From: Streptomyces sp. MUM 203J
Lineage (GTDB): Bacteria; Actinomycetota; Actinomycetes; Streptomycetales; Streptomycetaceae
DNA length: 64,000 nucleotides
Reading direction: 5' to 3'
NCBI RefSeq assembly: GCF_022414595.1
Contig: NZ_JADWYO010000023.1
Coordinates: 20,553 to 84,552 of the forward strand
Positions 27,814-35,604 of this stretch are shown in pieces (positions within the stretch are counted from its first letter, which is position 1; each line of letters begins with the position of its first letter). A program made the position numbers and the translations under genes. Under the pieces are notes generated by a model. It searched no databases and was not told the DNA's origin. It was given only the letters and a program-made list of their open reading frames with translations.

Positions 27814-28976
27814 ATCAGGCCCCGATGAACCAGGCCCCGCCCGACCAGACGTCAACGCGTCAGACGTCTGCCCGCGCCGAGCGGTCCGCCGCGGCGGCGC
27901 CTCGCGGTCCGGCGCTCGTCACCACGCGCGCCGAGCTGGACCGGCTCCTCGACCAGAGCCCCGTCGGCCCGGGCACCGCCCGGACCGTCGCCGTCGTCAT
28001 GACCATGGGCGCGCTGCACGACGGGCACGCCACTCTGATCCGTACCGCCCGCGAGCACGTCGGGCCCGGGGGCTTCGTCGTCGCCACCGTCTTCGTCAAC
28101 CCCCTGCAGTTCGGCGCGGGCGAAGACCTCGACCGGTACCCGCGCACACTCGACGCCGACATGGACGTGGCCGCGCGGGCCGGGGCCGACGCCGTGTTCG
28201 CCCCGCCCGTCGACGAGGTCTACCCGGGCGGTGAGCCGCAGGTCCGCATCACCGCCGGCCCCATGGGGGAGCGCCTGGAGGGGGCGTCCCGGCCCGGGCA
28301 CTTCGACGGGATGCTGACCGTCGTCGCCAAACTGCTCCACCTCACCCGCCCGGACGTGGCGTTCTTCGGGCAGAAGGACGCCCAGCAGCTCGCCCTGATC
28401 CGCCGCATGGTGCGGGACCTCGACTTCCGCGTCGGGATCGTCGGCGTACCGACCGTGCGGGAGCCGGACGGGCTGGCGCTGTCCAGCCGCAACCGCTACC
28501 TGTCCTCAGCTGAGCGCCGCACCGCGCTCGCCCTTTCGGCCGCCCTGTACGCCGCCCGTGACAGGCTCGCCGCCCAGGAGGCCCTGCGCGCGCGTGCCGC
28601 CTCGGCGCCCGCCACGCAGAGCCGCGCCGAGGCGCTGTCCCGGCTCGGGGAGTCCCGGGCCGCGGCCGACGCGCACGCGGTGGCGCAGGCGGGCCACGCG
28701 GGCGGCGGTGCCGACGCGGTGAGGGCCGCGGCCCTGGCCGTGCTGGACGAGGCCGCGAAGGCCGATCCGCCGCTCTCCCTCGACTACCTGGCCCTCGTCG
28801 ACCCGTCGGACTTCACCGAGGTGCGCGACGGTCACACCGGTGAGGCGGTCATCGCCGTCGCCGCGCGGATCGGCTCGACCCGGCTCATCGACAACCTGCC
28901 CCTGGTCTTCGGCCCCGGCCGCCCGGTGAGTGAGGGCAGCCGCACCCGAAACCGTACTCACGGAGCTTCCGCATGA
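27810..28976 (+). CDS. panC: Pantoate-beta-alanine ligase
   Basis: Joins pantoate and beta-alanine with ATP to give pantothenate. The HIGH-type motif is MTMGALHDGHATLI, and the second nucleotide loop is LALSSRNRYLSSAERR. At 388 residues it is about 100 longer than most PanC: a 40-residue N-terminal tail (MNQAP repeated twice) and an Ala/Arg-rich insertion at about residues 250-300. The ATG overlaps the upstream stop (ATGA); ATG 27825 would also serve. nadB overlaps its end. Confidence 0.95.
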   Translation: MNQAPMNQAPPDQTSTRQTSARAERSAAAAPRGPALVTTRAELDRLLDQSPVGPGTARTVAVVMTMGALHDGHATLIRTAREHVGPGGFVVATVFVNPLQFGAGEDLDRYPRTLDADMDVAARAGADAVFAPPVDEVYPGGEPQVRITAGPMGERLEGASRPGHFDGMLTVVAKLLHLTRPDVAFFGQKDAQQLALIRRMVRDLDFRVGIVGVPTVREPDGLALSSRNRYLSSAERRTALALSAALYAARDRLAAQEALRARAASAPATQSRAEALSRLGESRAAADAHAVAQAGHAGGGADAVRAAALAVLDEAAKADPPLSLDYLALVDPSDFTEVRDGHTGEAVIAVAARIGSTRLIDNLPLVFGPGRPVSEGSRTRNRTHGASA

Positions 28977-30730
28977 CCGGTACCGGTATACGACTCCAGG
29001 CCCCGGCCCCCGGCTGGGCCATCGACGCGGACGTGGTCGTCGTCGGCTCCGGCGTCGCCGGCCTGACCGCCGCTCTGCGCTGCACCGCCGCCGGTCTGCG
29101 TACCGTCGTCGTCACCAAGGCCCGGCTGGACGACGGCTCCACCCGGTGGGCCCAGGGCGGTATCGCCGCAGCCCTCGGGGACGGCGACACCCCCGGCCAG
29201 CACCTGGACGACACCCTTGTCGCGGGTGCCGGACTGTGTGACGAGGACGCCGTGCGGACCCTGGTCACCGAAGGCCCCGACGCGGTACGGCGGCTGATCG
29301 CCACCGGTGCCCGGTTCGACACCGACGCGCAGGGCACCATCGAACTCACCCGCGAGGGCGGCCACCACCGCCGCCGCATCGCCCACGCGGGCGGCGACGC
29401 GACCGGCGCCGAGATCTCCCGGGCCCTCGTCGAGGCGGTCCGCGAAGGGGCCGTCCGCACCGTCGAGAACGCGCTGGTGCTCGACCTGCTCACCGACGCC
29501 GCGGGCCGCACCGCCGGCGTCACCCTGCACGTCATGGGCGAGGGCCAGCACGACGGCGTCGGCGCCGTCCACGCGCCCGCCGTGGTCCTCGCCACCGGCG
29601 GCATGGGCCAGGTGTTCTCCGCGACCACCAACCCGGCCGTCTCCACCGGCGACGGCGTCGCGCTCGCGCTGCGCGCCGGGGCCGAGGTCAGCGACCTGGA
29701 GTTCGTCCAGTTCCATCCCACGGTCCTGTTCCTCGGCCGGGACGCACAGGGCCAGCAGCCGCTGGTCTCCGAAGCGGTACGCGGAGAGGGCGCCCACCTG
29801 GTCGACGGAGAGGGCGTCCGCTTCATGGTGGGCCAGCACGAGCTGGCCGAACTGGCGCCGCGCGACATCGTCGCCAAGGGCATCATGCGCCGCATGCGCG
29901 AACAGGGCGCCGACCACATGTTCCTGGACGCCCGGCACTTCGGCGCCGACATGTGGGAGTCCCGCTTCCCGACGATCCTCGCCGCCTGCCGCACCCACGG
30001 CTACGACCCGGTTACCGAGCCCATCCCGGTCGCGCCCGCCGCCCACTACGCCTCCGGCGGCGTCCGCACCGATCTGCGCGGCCGGACGACCGTACCGGGC
30101 CTCTACGCGTGCGGGGAGGTGGCCTGTACCGGTGTCCACGGCGCGAACCGGCTCGCCTCCAACAGCCTCCTGGAAGGCCTGGTCTTCGCGGAGCGCATCG
30201 CGGACGACATCGCCGCCCACCGCGGACGGGCGGGCAGCCCTGTGCCGCACCCGGCTCCCCGCGCGCTGCCGCTGCTGGACCCGGCGGCCCGCCCGCGCCT
30301 CCAGCACGTGATGGCGACCGGCGCCGGAGTGCTGCGCTCCGCCACCAGCCTGGCCGACGCGGCCGAGCAGCTCGACGCCGTCCACCGTGACGCGGTCGCC
30401 GGGAACGGCGAGTACAAGGCAGCCGAGCCCGGCGTCGAGTCCTGGGAGACCACCAACCTGCTGTGCGTGGCCCGGGTCCTGGTCGCCGCCGCCCGCCGCC
30501 GCGAGGAGACCCGTGGCTGCCACTGGCGCGAGGACCACCCCGAGAGCGACGACTCCGCCTGGCGCCGCCATCTCGTCGTACGCCTCAACCCGGACCGGAC
30601 CCTGGACGTCCGCGCCACCGACACCCACCACTTCCCCCCGACGACCACCGAGACGACAGCCGAAGCACCGACCGCCGGCGAGACGTCCGTCCTCGAGACG
30701 GCCGCCGTCGACGCCCCCAGGGAGCCGTGA
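28973..30730 (+). CDS. nadB: L-aspartate oxidase
   Basis: FAD enzyme that oxidises aspartate to iminoaspartate, the first step of de novo NAD synthesis. The FAD-binding motif is VVVVGSGVAGLTAAL; the FAD/active-site segments STRWAQGGIAAALG and ACTGVHGANRLASNSLLEG are present. 585 residues from the ATG that overlaps panC. nadA, the next enzyme, is not in this operon, so quinolinate synthase must be encoded elsewhere. Confidence 0.95.
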   Translation: MTGTGIRLQAPAPGWAIDADVVVVGSGVAGLTAALRCTAAGLRTVVVTKARLDDGSTRWAQGGIAAALGDGDTPGQHLDDTLVAGAGLCDEDAVRTLVTEGPDAVRRLIATGARFDTDAQGTIELTREGGHHRRRIAHAGGDATGAEISRALVEAVREGAVRTVENALVLDLLTDAAGRTAGVTLHVMGEGQHDGVGAVHAPAVVLATGGMGQVFSATTNPAVSTGDGVALALRAGAEVSDLEFVQFHPTVLFLGRDAQGQQPLVSEAVRGEGAHLVDGEGVRFMVGQHELAELAPRDIVAKGIMRRMREQGADHMFLDARHFGADMWESRFPTILAACRTHGYDPVTEPIPVAPAAHYASGGVRTDLRGRTTVPGLYACGEVACTGVHGANRLASNSLLEGLVFAERIADDIAAHRGRAGSPVPHPAPRALPLLDPAARPRLQHVMATGAGVLRSATSLADAAEQLDAVHRDAVAGNGEYKAAEPGVESWETTNLLCVARVLVAAARRREETRGCHWREDHPESDDSAWRRHLVVRLNPDRTLDVRATDTHHFPPTTTETTAEAPTAGETSVLETAAVDAPREP

Positions 30731-30732
30731 CC

Positions 30733-31752
30733 ATGAGTACGCCCGAAGAACGCCCCGAGCCCGTGGACGTGCCCCTCATCAGCCTCACCCAGGAGGGCGA
30801 GGGCGGATCCTGCGGCGACGGCTGCGGCTGCGCGGCGGGGGACGGCGAGGAGGTGTACGAGTGCGGGCTCGACCCCGCGCTGGCCGCGCTCCTCGCGGAC
30901 GCCGGACTCGACCCCGTACTCGTCGAGGACATCGCGTACCGGGCCGTCGAGGAGGACCTTGACGGCGGCGTCGACGTGACGACCGTCGCGACCGTGCCCG
31001 AGGACGCCGCCACCACGGCCGACTTCACCGCGCGTGAGGCGGGCGTCGTCGCCGGTCTCCACATCGCGGAGGCGGTCCTCTCCATCGTCTGCACCCACGA
31101 GTTCGAGGTCGAGCGGCACGTCGCCGACGGCGACCGCGTCCGGGCCGGACAGAAGCTGCTGTCGGTCACCACCCGCACCCGCGACCTGCTGACCGGCGAG
31201 CGCAGCGCGCTCAACATCCTGTGCCGTCTCTCCGGCATCGCCACCGCCACGCGCGCGTGGGCGGACGCGCTGGAGGGCTACAAGGCGAAGGTCCGCGACA
31301 CGCGCAAGACGACGCCCGCGCTGCGTGCCCTGGAGAAGTACGCGGTCCGCTGCGGCGGCGGTGTCAACCACCGGTTCTCCCTCTCCGACGCCGCGCTGGT
31401 CAAGGACAACCACGTCATCGCTGCGGGCGGCGTCGCGCAGGCGTTCAAGGCCGTGCGGGACCAGTTCCCCGACGTTCCGATCGAGGTCGAGGTGGACACC
31501 CTCCACCAGGTGCGCGAGGTGCTGGACGCGGGCGCGGACCTGATCCTCCTGGACAACTTCACGCCCCTGGAGACCGAGGAGGCCGTCACTCTCGTCGCGG
31601 GCCGCGCGGTGCTGGAGTCCTCGGGCCGCCTCACCCTGGAGAACGCCGCCGCGTACGCCGCGACCGGCGTCGACTACCTGGCCGTGGGCGCCCTCACCCA
31701 CTCCTCCCCGATCCTGGACATCGGTCTCGATCTCCGAGAGGCGCAGGGCTGA
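30733..31752 (+). CDS. nadC: Nicotinate-nucleotide pyrophosphorylase (carboxylating)
   Basis: Converts quinolinate and PRPP to nicotinate mononucleotide. Core motifs include VRDTRKTTPALRALEKYAV, GGGVNHRFSLSDAALVKDNH and EVEVDTLHQ. The N-terminal 45 residues are extra and Cys-rich (C27-x3-C31-x-C33, then C44), between the start and the usual first helix. The start may also be GTG 30727. It lies 2 bp after nadB and its stop overlaps the coaX start (TGATG). Confidence 0.95.
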   Translation: MSTPEERPEPVDVPLISLTQEGEGGSCGDGCGCAAGDGEEVYECGLDPALAALLADAGLDPVLVEDIAYRAVEEDLDGGVDVTTVATVPEDAATTADFTAREAGVVAGLHIAEAVLSIVCTHEFEVERHVADGDRVRAGQKLLSVTTRTRDLLTGERSALNILCRLSGIATATRAWADALEGYKAKVRDTRKTTPALRALEKYAVRCGGGVNHRFSLSDAALVKDNHVIAAGGVAQAFKAVRDQFPDVPIEVEVDTLHQVREVLDAGADLILLDNFTPLETEEAVTLVAGRAVLESSGRLTLENAAAYAATGVDYLAVGALTHSSPILDIGLDLREAQG

Positions 31753-32558
31753 TGCTTCTCACCATCGACGTCGGCAACACCCACACCGTCCTCGGCCTGT
31801 TCGACGGCGAGGAGATCGTCGAGCACTGGCGGATCTCCACGGACGCCCGCCGCACCGCAGACGAACTGGCGGTGCTCCTGCAGGGCCTGATGGGCATGCA
31901 CCCGCTGCTCGGGGACGAGCTGGGCGACGGCATCGAGGGCATCGCCATCTGCTCCACGGTCCCGTCCGTGCTGCACGAGCTGCGCGAGGTGACCCGCCGG
32001 TACTACGGCGACGTCCCGGCGGTGCTCGTCGAGCCCGGCATCAAGACCGGTGTGCCGGTACTGACCGACCACCCCAAGGAGGTCGGCGCGGACCGGATCA
32101 TCAACTCGGCGGCCGCGGTCGAGCTGTACGGCGGGCCTGCGATCGTCGTGGACTTCGGCACGGCGACGACGTTCGACGCGGTCAGCTCGCGCGGGGAGTA
32201 CGTGGGCGGGGTCATCGCGCCCGGCATCGAGATCTCGGTCGAGGCGCTGGGGGTGCGGGGCGCCCAGCTGCGCAAGATCGAGGTGACCCGGCCGCGTGGG
32301 GTGATCGGCAAGAACACCGTCGAGGCGATGCAGTCCGGCATCGTCTACGGCTTCGCCGGGCAGGTGGACGGGGTCGTCCACCGCATGCGGCAGGAACTGG
32401 TCGGGCCGGACGGCGACCCGTCCGACGTCACGGTCATCGCGACGGGCGGGCTGGCGCCGATGGTTCTCGGGGAGTCCGAACTGATCGACGAGCACGAGCC
32501 GTGGCTCACGCTGATCGGCCTGCGCCTGGTGTACGAACGCAACGTCAGCCGTATGTAG
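31752..32558 (+). CDS. coaX: Type III pantothenate kinase
   Basis: Phosphorylates pantothenate, the first committed step to CoA. The acetate-kinase-fold phosphate loop is LLTIDVGNTHTVLGLFDG, with VGADRIINSAAA and DFGTATTFD downstream. 268 residues, the standard size. As the last gene of the operon it uses the product made by PanC. Its placement beside panC and the nad genes ties CoA and NAD precursor supply. Confidence 0.96.
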   Translation: MLLTIDVGNTHTVLGLFDGEEIVEHWRISTDARRTADELAVLLQGLMGMHPLLGDELGDGIEGIAICSTVPSVLHELREVTRRYYGDVPAVLVEPGIKTGVPVLTDHPKEVGADRIINSAAAVELYGGPAIVVDFGTATTFDAVSSRGEYVGGVIAPGIEISVEALGVRGAQLRKIEVTRPRGVIGKNTVEAMQSGIVYGFAGQVDGVVHRMRQELVGPDGDPSDVTVIATGGLAPMVLGESELIDEHEPWLTLIGLRLVYERNVSRM

Positions 32559-32833
32559 GAGCGGGCTCCCGTCCTCCGCCGGCGTCCGGGTCGCCCGCTC
32601 CGGCGGGACGAGCGCTCAGGTGGCTCCCCGAGGGGGGCGCCGCACCCGCCGGGTACGGCGCGGGCCCGTGTTCCCCGGCCACAGGGCGGGCTCCGCCAGG
32701 CCTGCCGGTTCCTTCCCGAGCGCGGTCCGCGCAGGGGTCCCGGACGAGTCCCGTGCCCGCAGCGGGCGCGGCCGTTCGCCGCGCCGGGTCGGCGTTCCAG
32801 GAAAAATGCGACATGAGCCCCTATTGTCGGATT

Positions 32834-33478
32834 ATGCCCACGCCATACGGATCACGAGGCGGCCTGGCGTTCAGCGCGGACGAGGTGCGTGTCCTGCGCT
32901 GCGCCCTGGGACACGCCCTGCACCCGACACCGCTCGACGACCAGGACGTCCGGGACTGCCTGCGCCTCGCCGACGCCGTGGACGACGCGGCCCGCGAGGG
33001 CCGGAGGCTGCGGGCCTTCGTCCTGGCCGACCTGGCCCGCTACCGCGCCTCCCTCCCGGGCGCCGCCACCGGGTATCTGGAACTGCTCCAGGACGCCCTG
33101 GCCGCCGGGTACGACCCGCTGCCGGACGACCTGGCCGCCCTGCGCACCCTGCGTGGCACACCCGTCGGTGCCGCCCTGCTGGCCCGCTGCCAGATGCTGG
33201 CCGAGCGGTCGGTGCGGGCCCGCCTGGCGGGCCGCCCGGCAGGTGCGCGCACCGCCGCCATCCCGGCGCCCGCGAGCCCGCGCACCCGCCTGTACGTCCT
33301 CCAGGGCGGCCGTGGCAGCGGCGGCGAGGAGCCCAAGCGGCCCCCGCGCCCACAGCCGCCCAAGCCCTCGGCGCCCGCTCCCGCCCAGCGCCCGGTGCCC
33401 AAGCCGTCCGAGGTCTTCCCGCCCCGCAGGCGACCCGCCCCGGGGCCGCCCCCGCCGGAGAAGCGGGCGGCCGGGTAG
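32834..33478 (+). CDS. Conserved streptomycete protein of unknown function
   Basis: I do not recognise a function. The first 130 residues are helical and hydrophilic (FSADEVRVLRCALGHALHP, LRLADAVDDAAREGRRLRAFVLADLARYRASLPG); the C-terminal 85 are Pro/Arg/Lys-rich and disordered. No signal peptide or membrane segment. ATG 32834 (MPTPYGSRGG) fits the usual N-terminus; ATG 32813 would add seven residues. The 275 bp upstream hold only GC-rich inverted repeats. A tiny membrane protein gene follows after 14 bp. Confidence 0.75.
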   Translation: MPTPYGSRGGLAFSADEVRVLRCALGHALHPTPLDDQDVRDCLRLADAVDDAAREGRRLRAFVLADLARYRASLPGAATGYLELLQDALAAGYDPLPDDLAALRTLRGTPVGAALLARCQMLAERSVRARLAGRPAGARTAAIPAPASPRTRLYVLQGGRGSGGEEPKRPPRPQPPKPSAPAPAQRPVPKPSEVFPPRRRPAPGPPPPEKRAAG

Positions 33479-33492
33479 CTACTCTGGACGCC

Positions 33493-33681
33493 ATGGACTA
33501 CGTATCCGCGCTCCTGCCCCCTGTGGTGATGGCGATCTTCTTCACCGCGCTCGTCGTCACGATCGTGAAGAGCCAGGGCGGCCCCAACAAGGCCAAGGAG
33601 GACGCGGCCGTGGACGCCGCGTTCGCGCGAGCGGAGGCGGCGCGTCAGGCCGACGGCTCGGTGGAACCCGGCAAGGCCTGA
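33493..33681 (+). CDS. Small single-pass membrane protein (62 aa)
   Basis: One N-terminal transmembrane segment (MDYVSALLPPVVMAIFFTALVVTIV) is followed by a charged tail rich in Ala, Glu and Lys. It is immediately downstream of the preceding gene and ahead of a strong terminator, so the two are probably cotranscribed. The composition and position suggest a genuine conserved small protein; no function can be assigned. Confidence 0.75.
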   Translation: MDYVSALLPPVVMAIFFTALVVTIVKSQGGPNKAKEDAAVDAAFARAEAARQADGSVEPGKA

Positions 33682-33706
33682 TCCCGGCACCGCGACCGCA
33701 CATCAA

Positions 33707-33743
33707 GGGCGTACGGCGACATTCGTCGCGGTACGCCCTTTTT
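33707..33743 (+). terminator. Strong intrinsic terminator with U-run
   Basis: GGGCGTACGGCGAC pairs with GTCGCGGTACGCCC (one mismatch) around a 4-nt loop and is followed by TTTTTGT. It ends the transcript of the two small protein genes before the BlaI-family gene. Confidence 0.88.
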
Positions 33744-33761
33744 GTCACCATAATCAGCCCC

Positions 33762-33773
33762 TTGATGCATCAA
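33762..33773. promoter_or_regulatory. Perfect 12-bp palindrome upstream of the BlaI-family gene
   Basis: TTGATGCATCAA lies 38 bp before the GTG start, between a terminator and the gene. Its position suits an operator, perhaps for autoregulation by the BlaI-like protein, but it does not have the TAC-ACA/TGT-GTA form usual for that family. Confidence 0.35.
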
Positions 33774-33811
33774 TGGCCGTTCGCTCGGGGATCTCCCACT
33801 ATGGTGACGAC

Positions 33812-34519
33812 GTGCCCCGTCAATTGGGAGAACTCGAAGACGCCGTCATGACGCGCGTCTGGCAATGGAACCGGCCCGTCACCGTCCGGGAAGTCCTCGA
33901 GGATCTCCAGAAGGAACGCTCCATCGCCTACACCACGGTCATGACCGTGCTGGACAACCTTCACCAGAAGGGCTGGGTGCGCCGGGAAGTCGTCGGCCGC
34001 GCCTATCGCTATACGGCTGTGTCGACCCGTGCGGCCTACTCGGCCGCACTGATGAACGAAGCCTGGTCCCAGAGCGACAACCCTGCCGCCGCACTCATCG
34101 CCTTCTTCGGCATGATGTCGCCGGAGCAGCGGGAAGCGCTGAACGACGCCATCCGCATCGTGCAGCGGGACGCGCAGGAAGAACCTCCGGAAGGCGCTGT
34201 TCAGAGCCGCCCGGAACAGCCGGAACCCGGGACGGAACAGCGCGTGGAACCCGGGACGGAACACCCCGAGGAACCGGGGACGGAACCGCGCGCGGAACAC
34301 GATCGGGAACGTTCCCCGGAACGTCGTCGGGAACCCGTTCCCCCGGAACCGGAAGAACCGGCCGATCAGCCCATGCCCGGGGCATCTCCGGAAGCATCCC
34401 CCACGCCTTCCCGGGCTCCTTCAGGCGGTCCCGCGAGCAAACCCTCCCGCGGCGGCCGGGCCCCGCGCGCCGGCCTCTCCGGTAAGGGCGGCGACAGCGG
34501 AACGGGTACGGAGCGATAG
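33812..34519 (+). CDS. BlaI/MecI/CopY-family transcriptional regulator with repeat-bearing tail
   Basis: The first 120 residues are a BlaI-type winged helix regulator (LGELEDAVMTRVWQWNRPVTVREVLEDL, AYTTVMTVLDNLHQKGWVRRE, GRAYRYTAV). Such repressors control beta-lactam, copper or stress genes and are usually inactivated by a BlaR1-like membrane protease; no such partner lies beside it. The last 110 residues are a disordered Glu/Pro/Arg tail with three 8-residue repeats of the EPGTE type. GTG 33812 (VPRQLGELEDAVM) is chosen over ATG 33773, which would add 13 atypical residues. Confidence 0.88.
   Translation: MPRQLGELEDAVMTRVWQWNRPVTVREVLEDLQKERSIAYTTVMTVLDNLHQKGWVRREVVGRAYRYTAVSTRAAYSAALMNEAWSQSDNPAAALIAFFGMMSPEQREALNDAIRIVQRDAQEEPPEGAVQSRPEQPEPGTEQRVEPGTEHPEEPGTEPRAEHDRERSPERRREPVPPEPEEPADQPMPGASPEASPTPSRAPSGGPASKPSRGGRAPRAGLSGKGGDSGTGTER
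34222..34293 (+). repeat. 24-bp minisatellite, three copies, in the BlaI-like gene tail
   Basis: Units beginning GGAACCCGGGACGGAAC recur every 24 bp, in frame, encoding EPGTE-type 8-residue repeats. The third copy has diverged slightly. Confidence 0.75.
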
Positions 34520-34530
34520 CGTTCCCAGCC

Positions 34531-35124
34531 ATGCCGCCCACGTCATCAGAGCCGACGCCGTCCGACCCGACGTCCCCCGGACCGGCCTCCCCTTCCGCCG
34601 CCCCTGCCGCGAACGGCACGAAAACGGTCACCGTCCGCCGCGCGCGCACCGGTGACGTACCGGCAGTGCGGCGTCTCGTCGATCCGTACGTCTCCCACGG
34701 CATCCTCCTCGACAAAGCGACCGTCACCCTTTACGAGGACATCCAGGAGTTCTGGGTCGCGGAACGGGACGAGGACGCCACGGTCGTCGGTTGCGGAGCC
34801 CTCCACGTGATGTGGGAGGATCTCGCGGAAGTGCGCACCCTCGCCGTAGACCCGGACTTCAAGGGCGCCGGCGTCGGGCATCAGGTGCTGGACAAGTTGC
34901 TGCACACTGCCCGCTGGCTCGGGGTGCGCCGGGTTTTCTGCCTGACCTTCGAAGTGGACTTCTTCGCCAAGCACGGCTTCGTCGAGATCGGGGAGACGCC
35001 GGTAGCCGGAGATGTGTACGCCGAGCTGCTCCGTTCCTATGACGAGGGTGTCGCGGAGTTCCTGGGTCTCGAACGAGTGAAGCCGAACACCCTGGGTAAC
35101 AGCCGGATGCTTCTGCATCTGTGA
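34531..35124 (+). CDS. argA: Amino-acid N-acetyltransferase (short ArgA/NAGS-like GNAT)
   Basis: A 197-residue GNAT enzyme. After a 30-residue Pro/Ser-rich lead, the GNAT core shows VRRARTGDVPAVRRLVDPYV, GCGALHVMWEDLAEVRTLAVDPDFKGAGVGHQVLDKLL (acetyl-CoA loop) and FAKHGFVEIGE. It resembles the short actinobacterial N-acetylglutamate synthases that start arginine synthesis. That assignment follows family resemblance; other amino acid acceptors are possible. It lies 11 bp after the BlaI-like gene. Confidence 0.82.
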   Translation: MPPTSSEPTPSDPTSPGPASPSAAPAANGTKTVTVRRARTGDVPAVRRLVDPYVSHGILLDKATVTLYEDIQEFWVAERDEDATVVGCGALHVMWEDLAEVRTLAVDPDFKGAGVGHQVLDKLLHTARWLGVRRVFCLTFEVDFFAKHGFVEIGETPVAGDVYAELLRSYDEGVAEFLGLERVKPNTLGNSRMLLHL

Positions 35125-35224
35125 CCCGACCGCACGCCCCGATCCCTATGTCCGAATCGCGTATGTTTCCCAGGGCGTCGGGCATCTCAACCCTCCCCAG
35201 GGGTTTGTGTTTTCCGGGGAAAAG

Positions 35225-35268
35225 CGGTTTCCTTTCCGCGTACTGCATTTTCGATGAAAGGAAATCCG
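35225..35268 (+). promoter_or_regulatory. Hairpin sequestering the lsr2 ribosome site
   Basis: CGGTTTCCTTT (35225-35235) can pair with AAAGGAAATCCG (35257-35268), which contains the AAAGGA ribosome site and ends at the base before the GTG start; one base bulges. The upstream arm can alternatively sit in the loop of a short GCGG/CCGC hairpin, freeing the site, and TTTTCCGGGGAAAA lies just before it. This looks like translational control of lsr2. Confidence 0.5.
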
Positions 35269-35604
35269 GTGGCGCAGAAGGTTCAGGTCCTTCTTGTCGA
35301 CGACCTCGACGGCGGCGAGGCGGACGAGACGGTGACGTTCGCTCTGGACGGCAAGACCTACGAGATCGACCTCACCACCGCCAACGCGGACAAGCTGCGC
35401 GGTCTGCTGGAGCCGTACACCAAGAGCGGCCGGCGCACCGGTGGCCGTTCCGCCGGCGGCCGCGGCAAGGGCCGCGCCGTCTCGGTCGGCAGTCCGGACA
35501 CGGCGAAGATCCGCGCCTGGGCCAAGGAGAACGGCTACAACGTGAACGACCGCGGTCGCGTCCCGGCGGAGATCAAGCAGGCCTACGAGAACGCCAACCG
35601 CTGA
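35269..35604 (+). CDS. lsr2: Lsr2 nucleoid-associated protein
   Basis: H-NS-like DNA-bridging protein that silences AT-rich and horizontally acquired genes in actinobacteria. The N-terminal dimerisation domain is AQKVQVLLVDDLDGGEADETVTFALDG-type sequence, the linker is Gly/Arg-rich (residues 53-70), and the DNA-binding domain carries the AT-hook-like R-G-R at DRGRVPAEIKQAY. GTG 35269 is chosen because AAAGGA precedes it by 6 nt; the ATG at 35254 overlaps that ribosome site. 111 residues. Its 3' end overlaps the convergent SCO3374-like gene by 22 bp. Confidence 0.95.
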   Translation: MAQKVQVLLVDDLDGGEADETVTFALDGKTYEIDLTTANADKLRGLLEPYTKSGRRTGGRSAGGRGKGRAVSVGSPDTAKIRAWAKENGYNVNDRGRVPAEIKQAYENANR

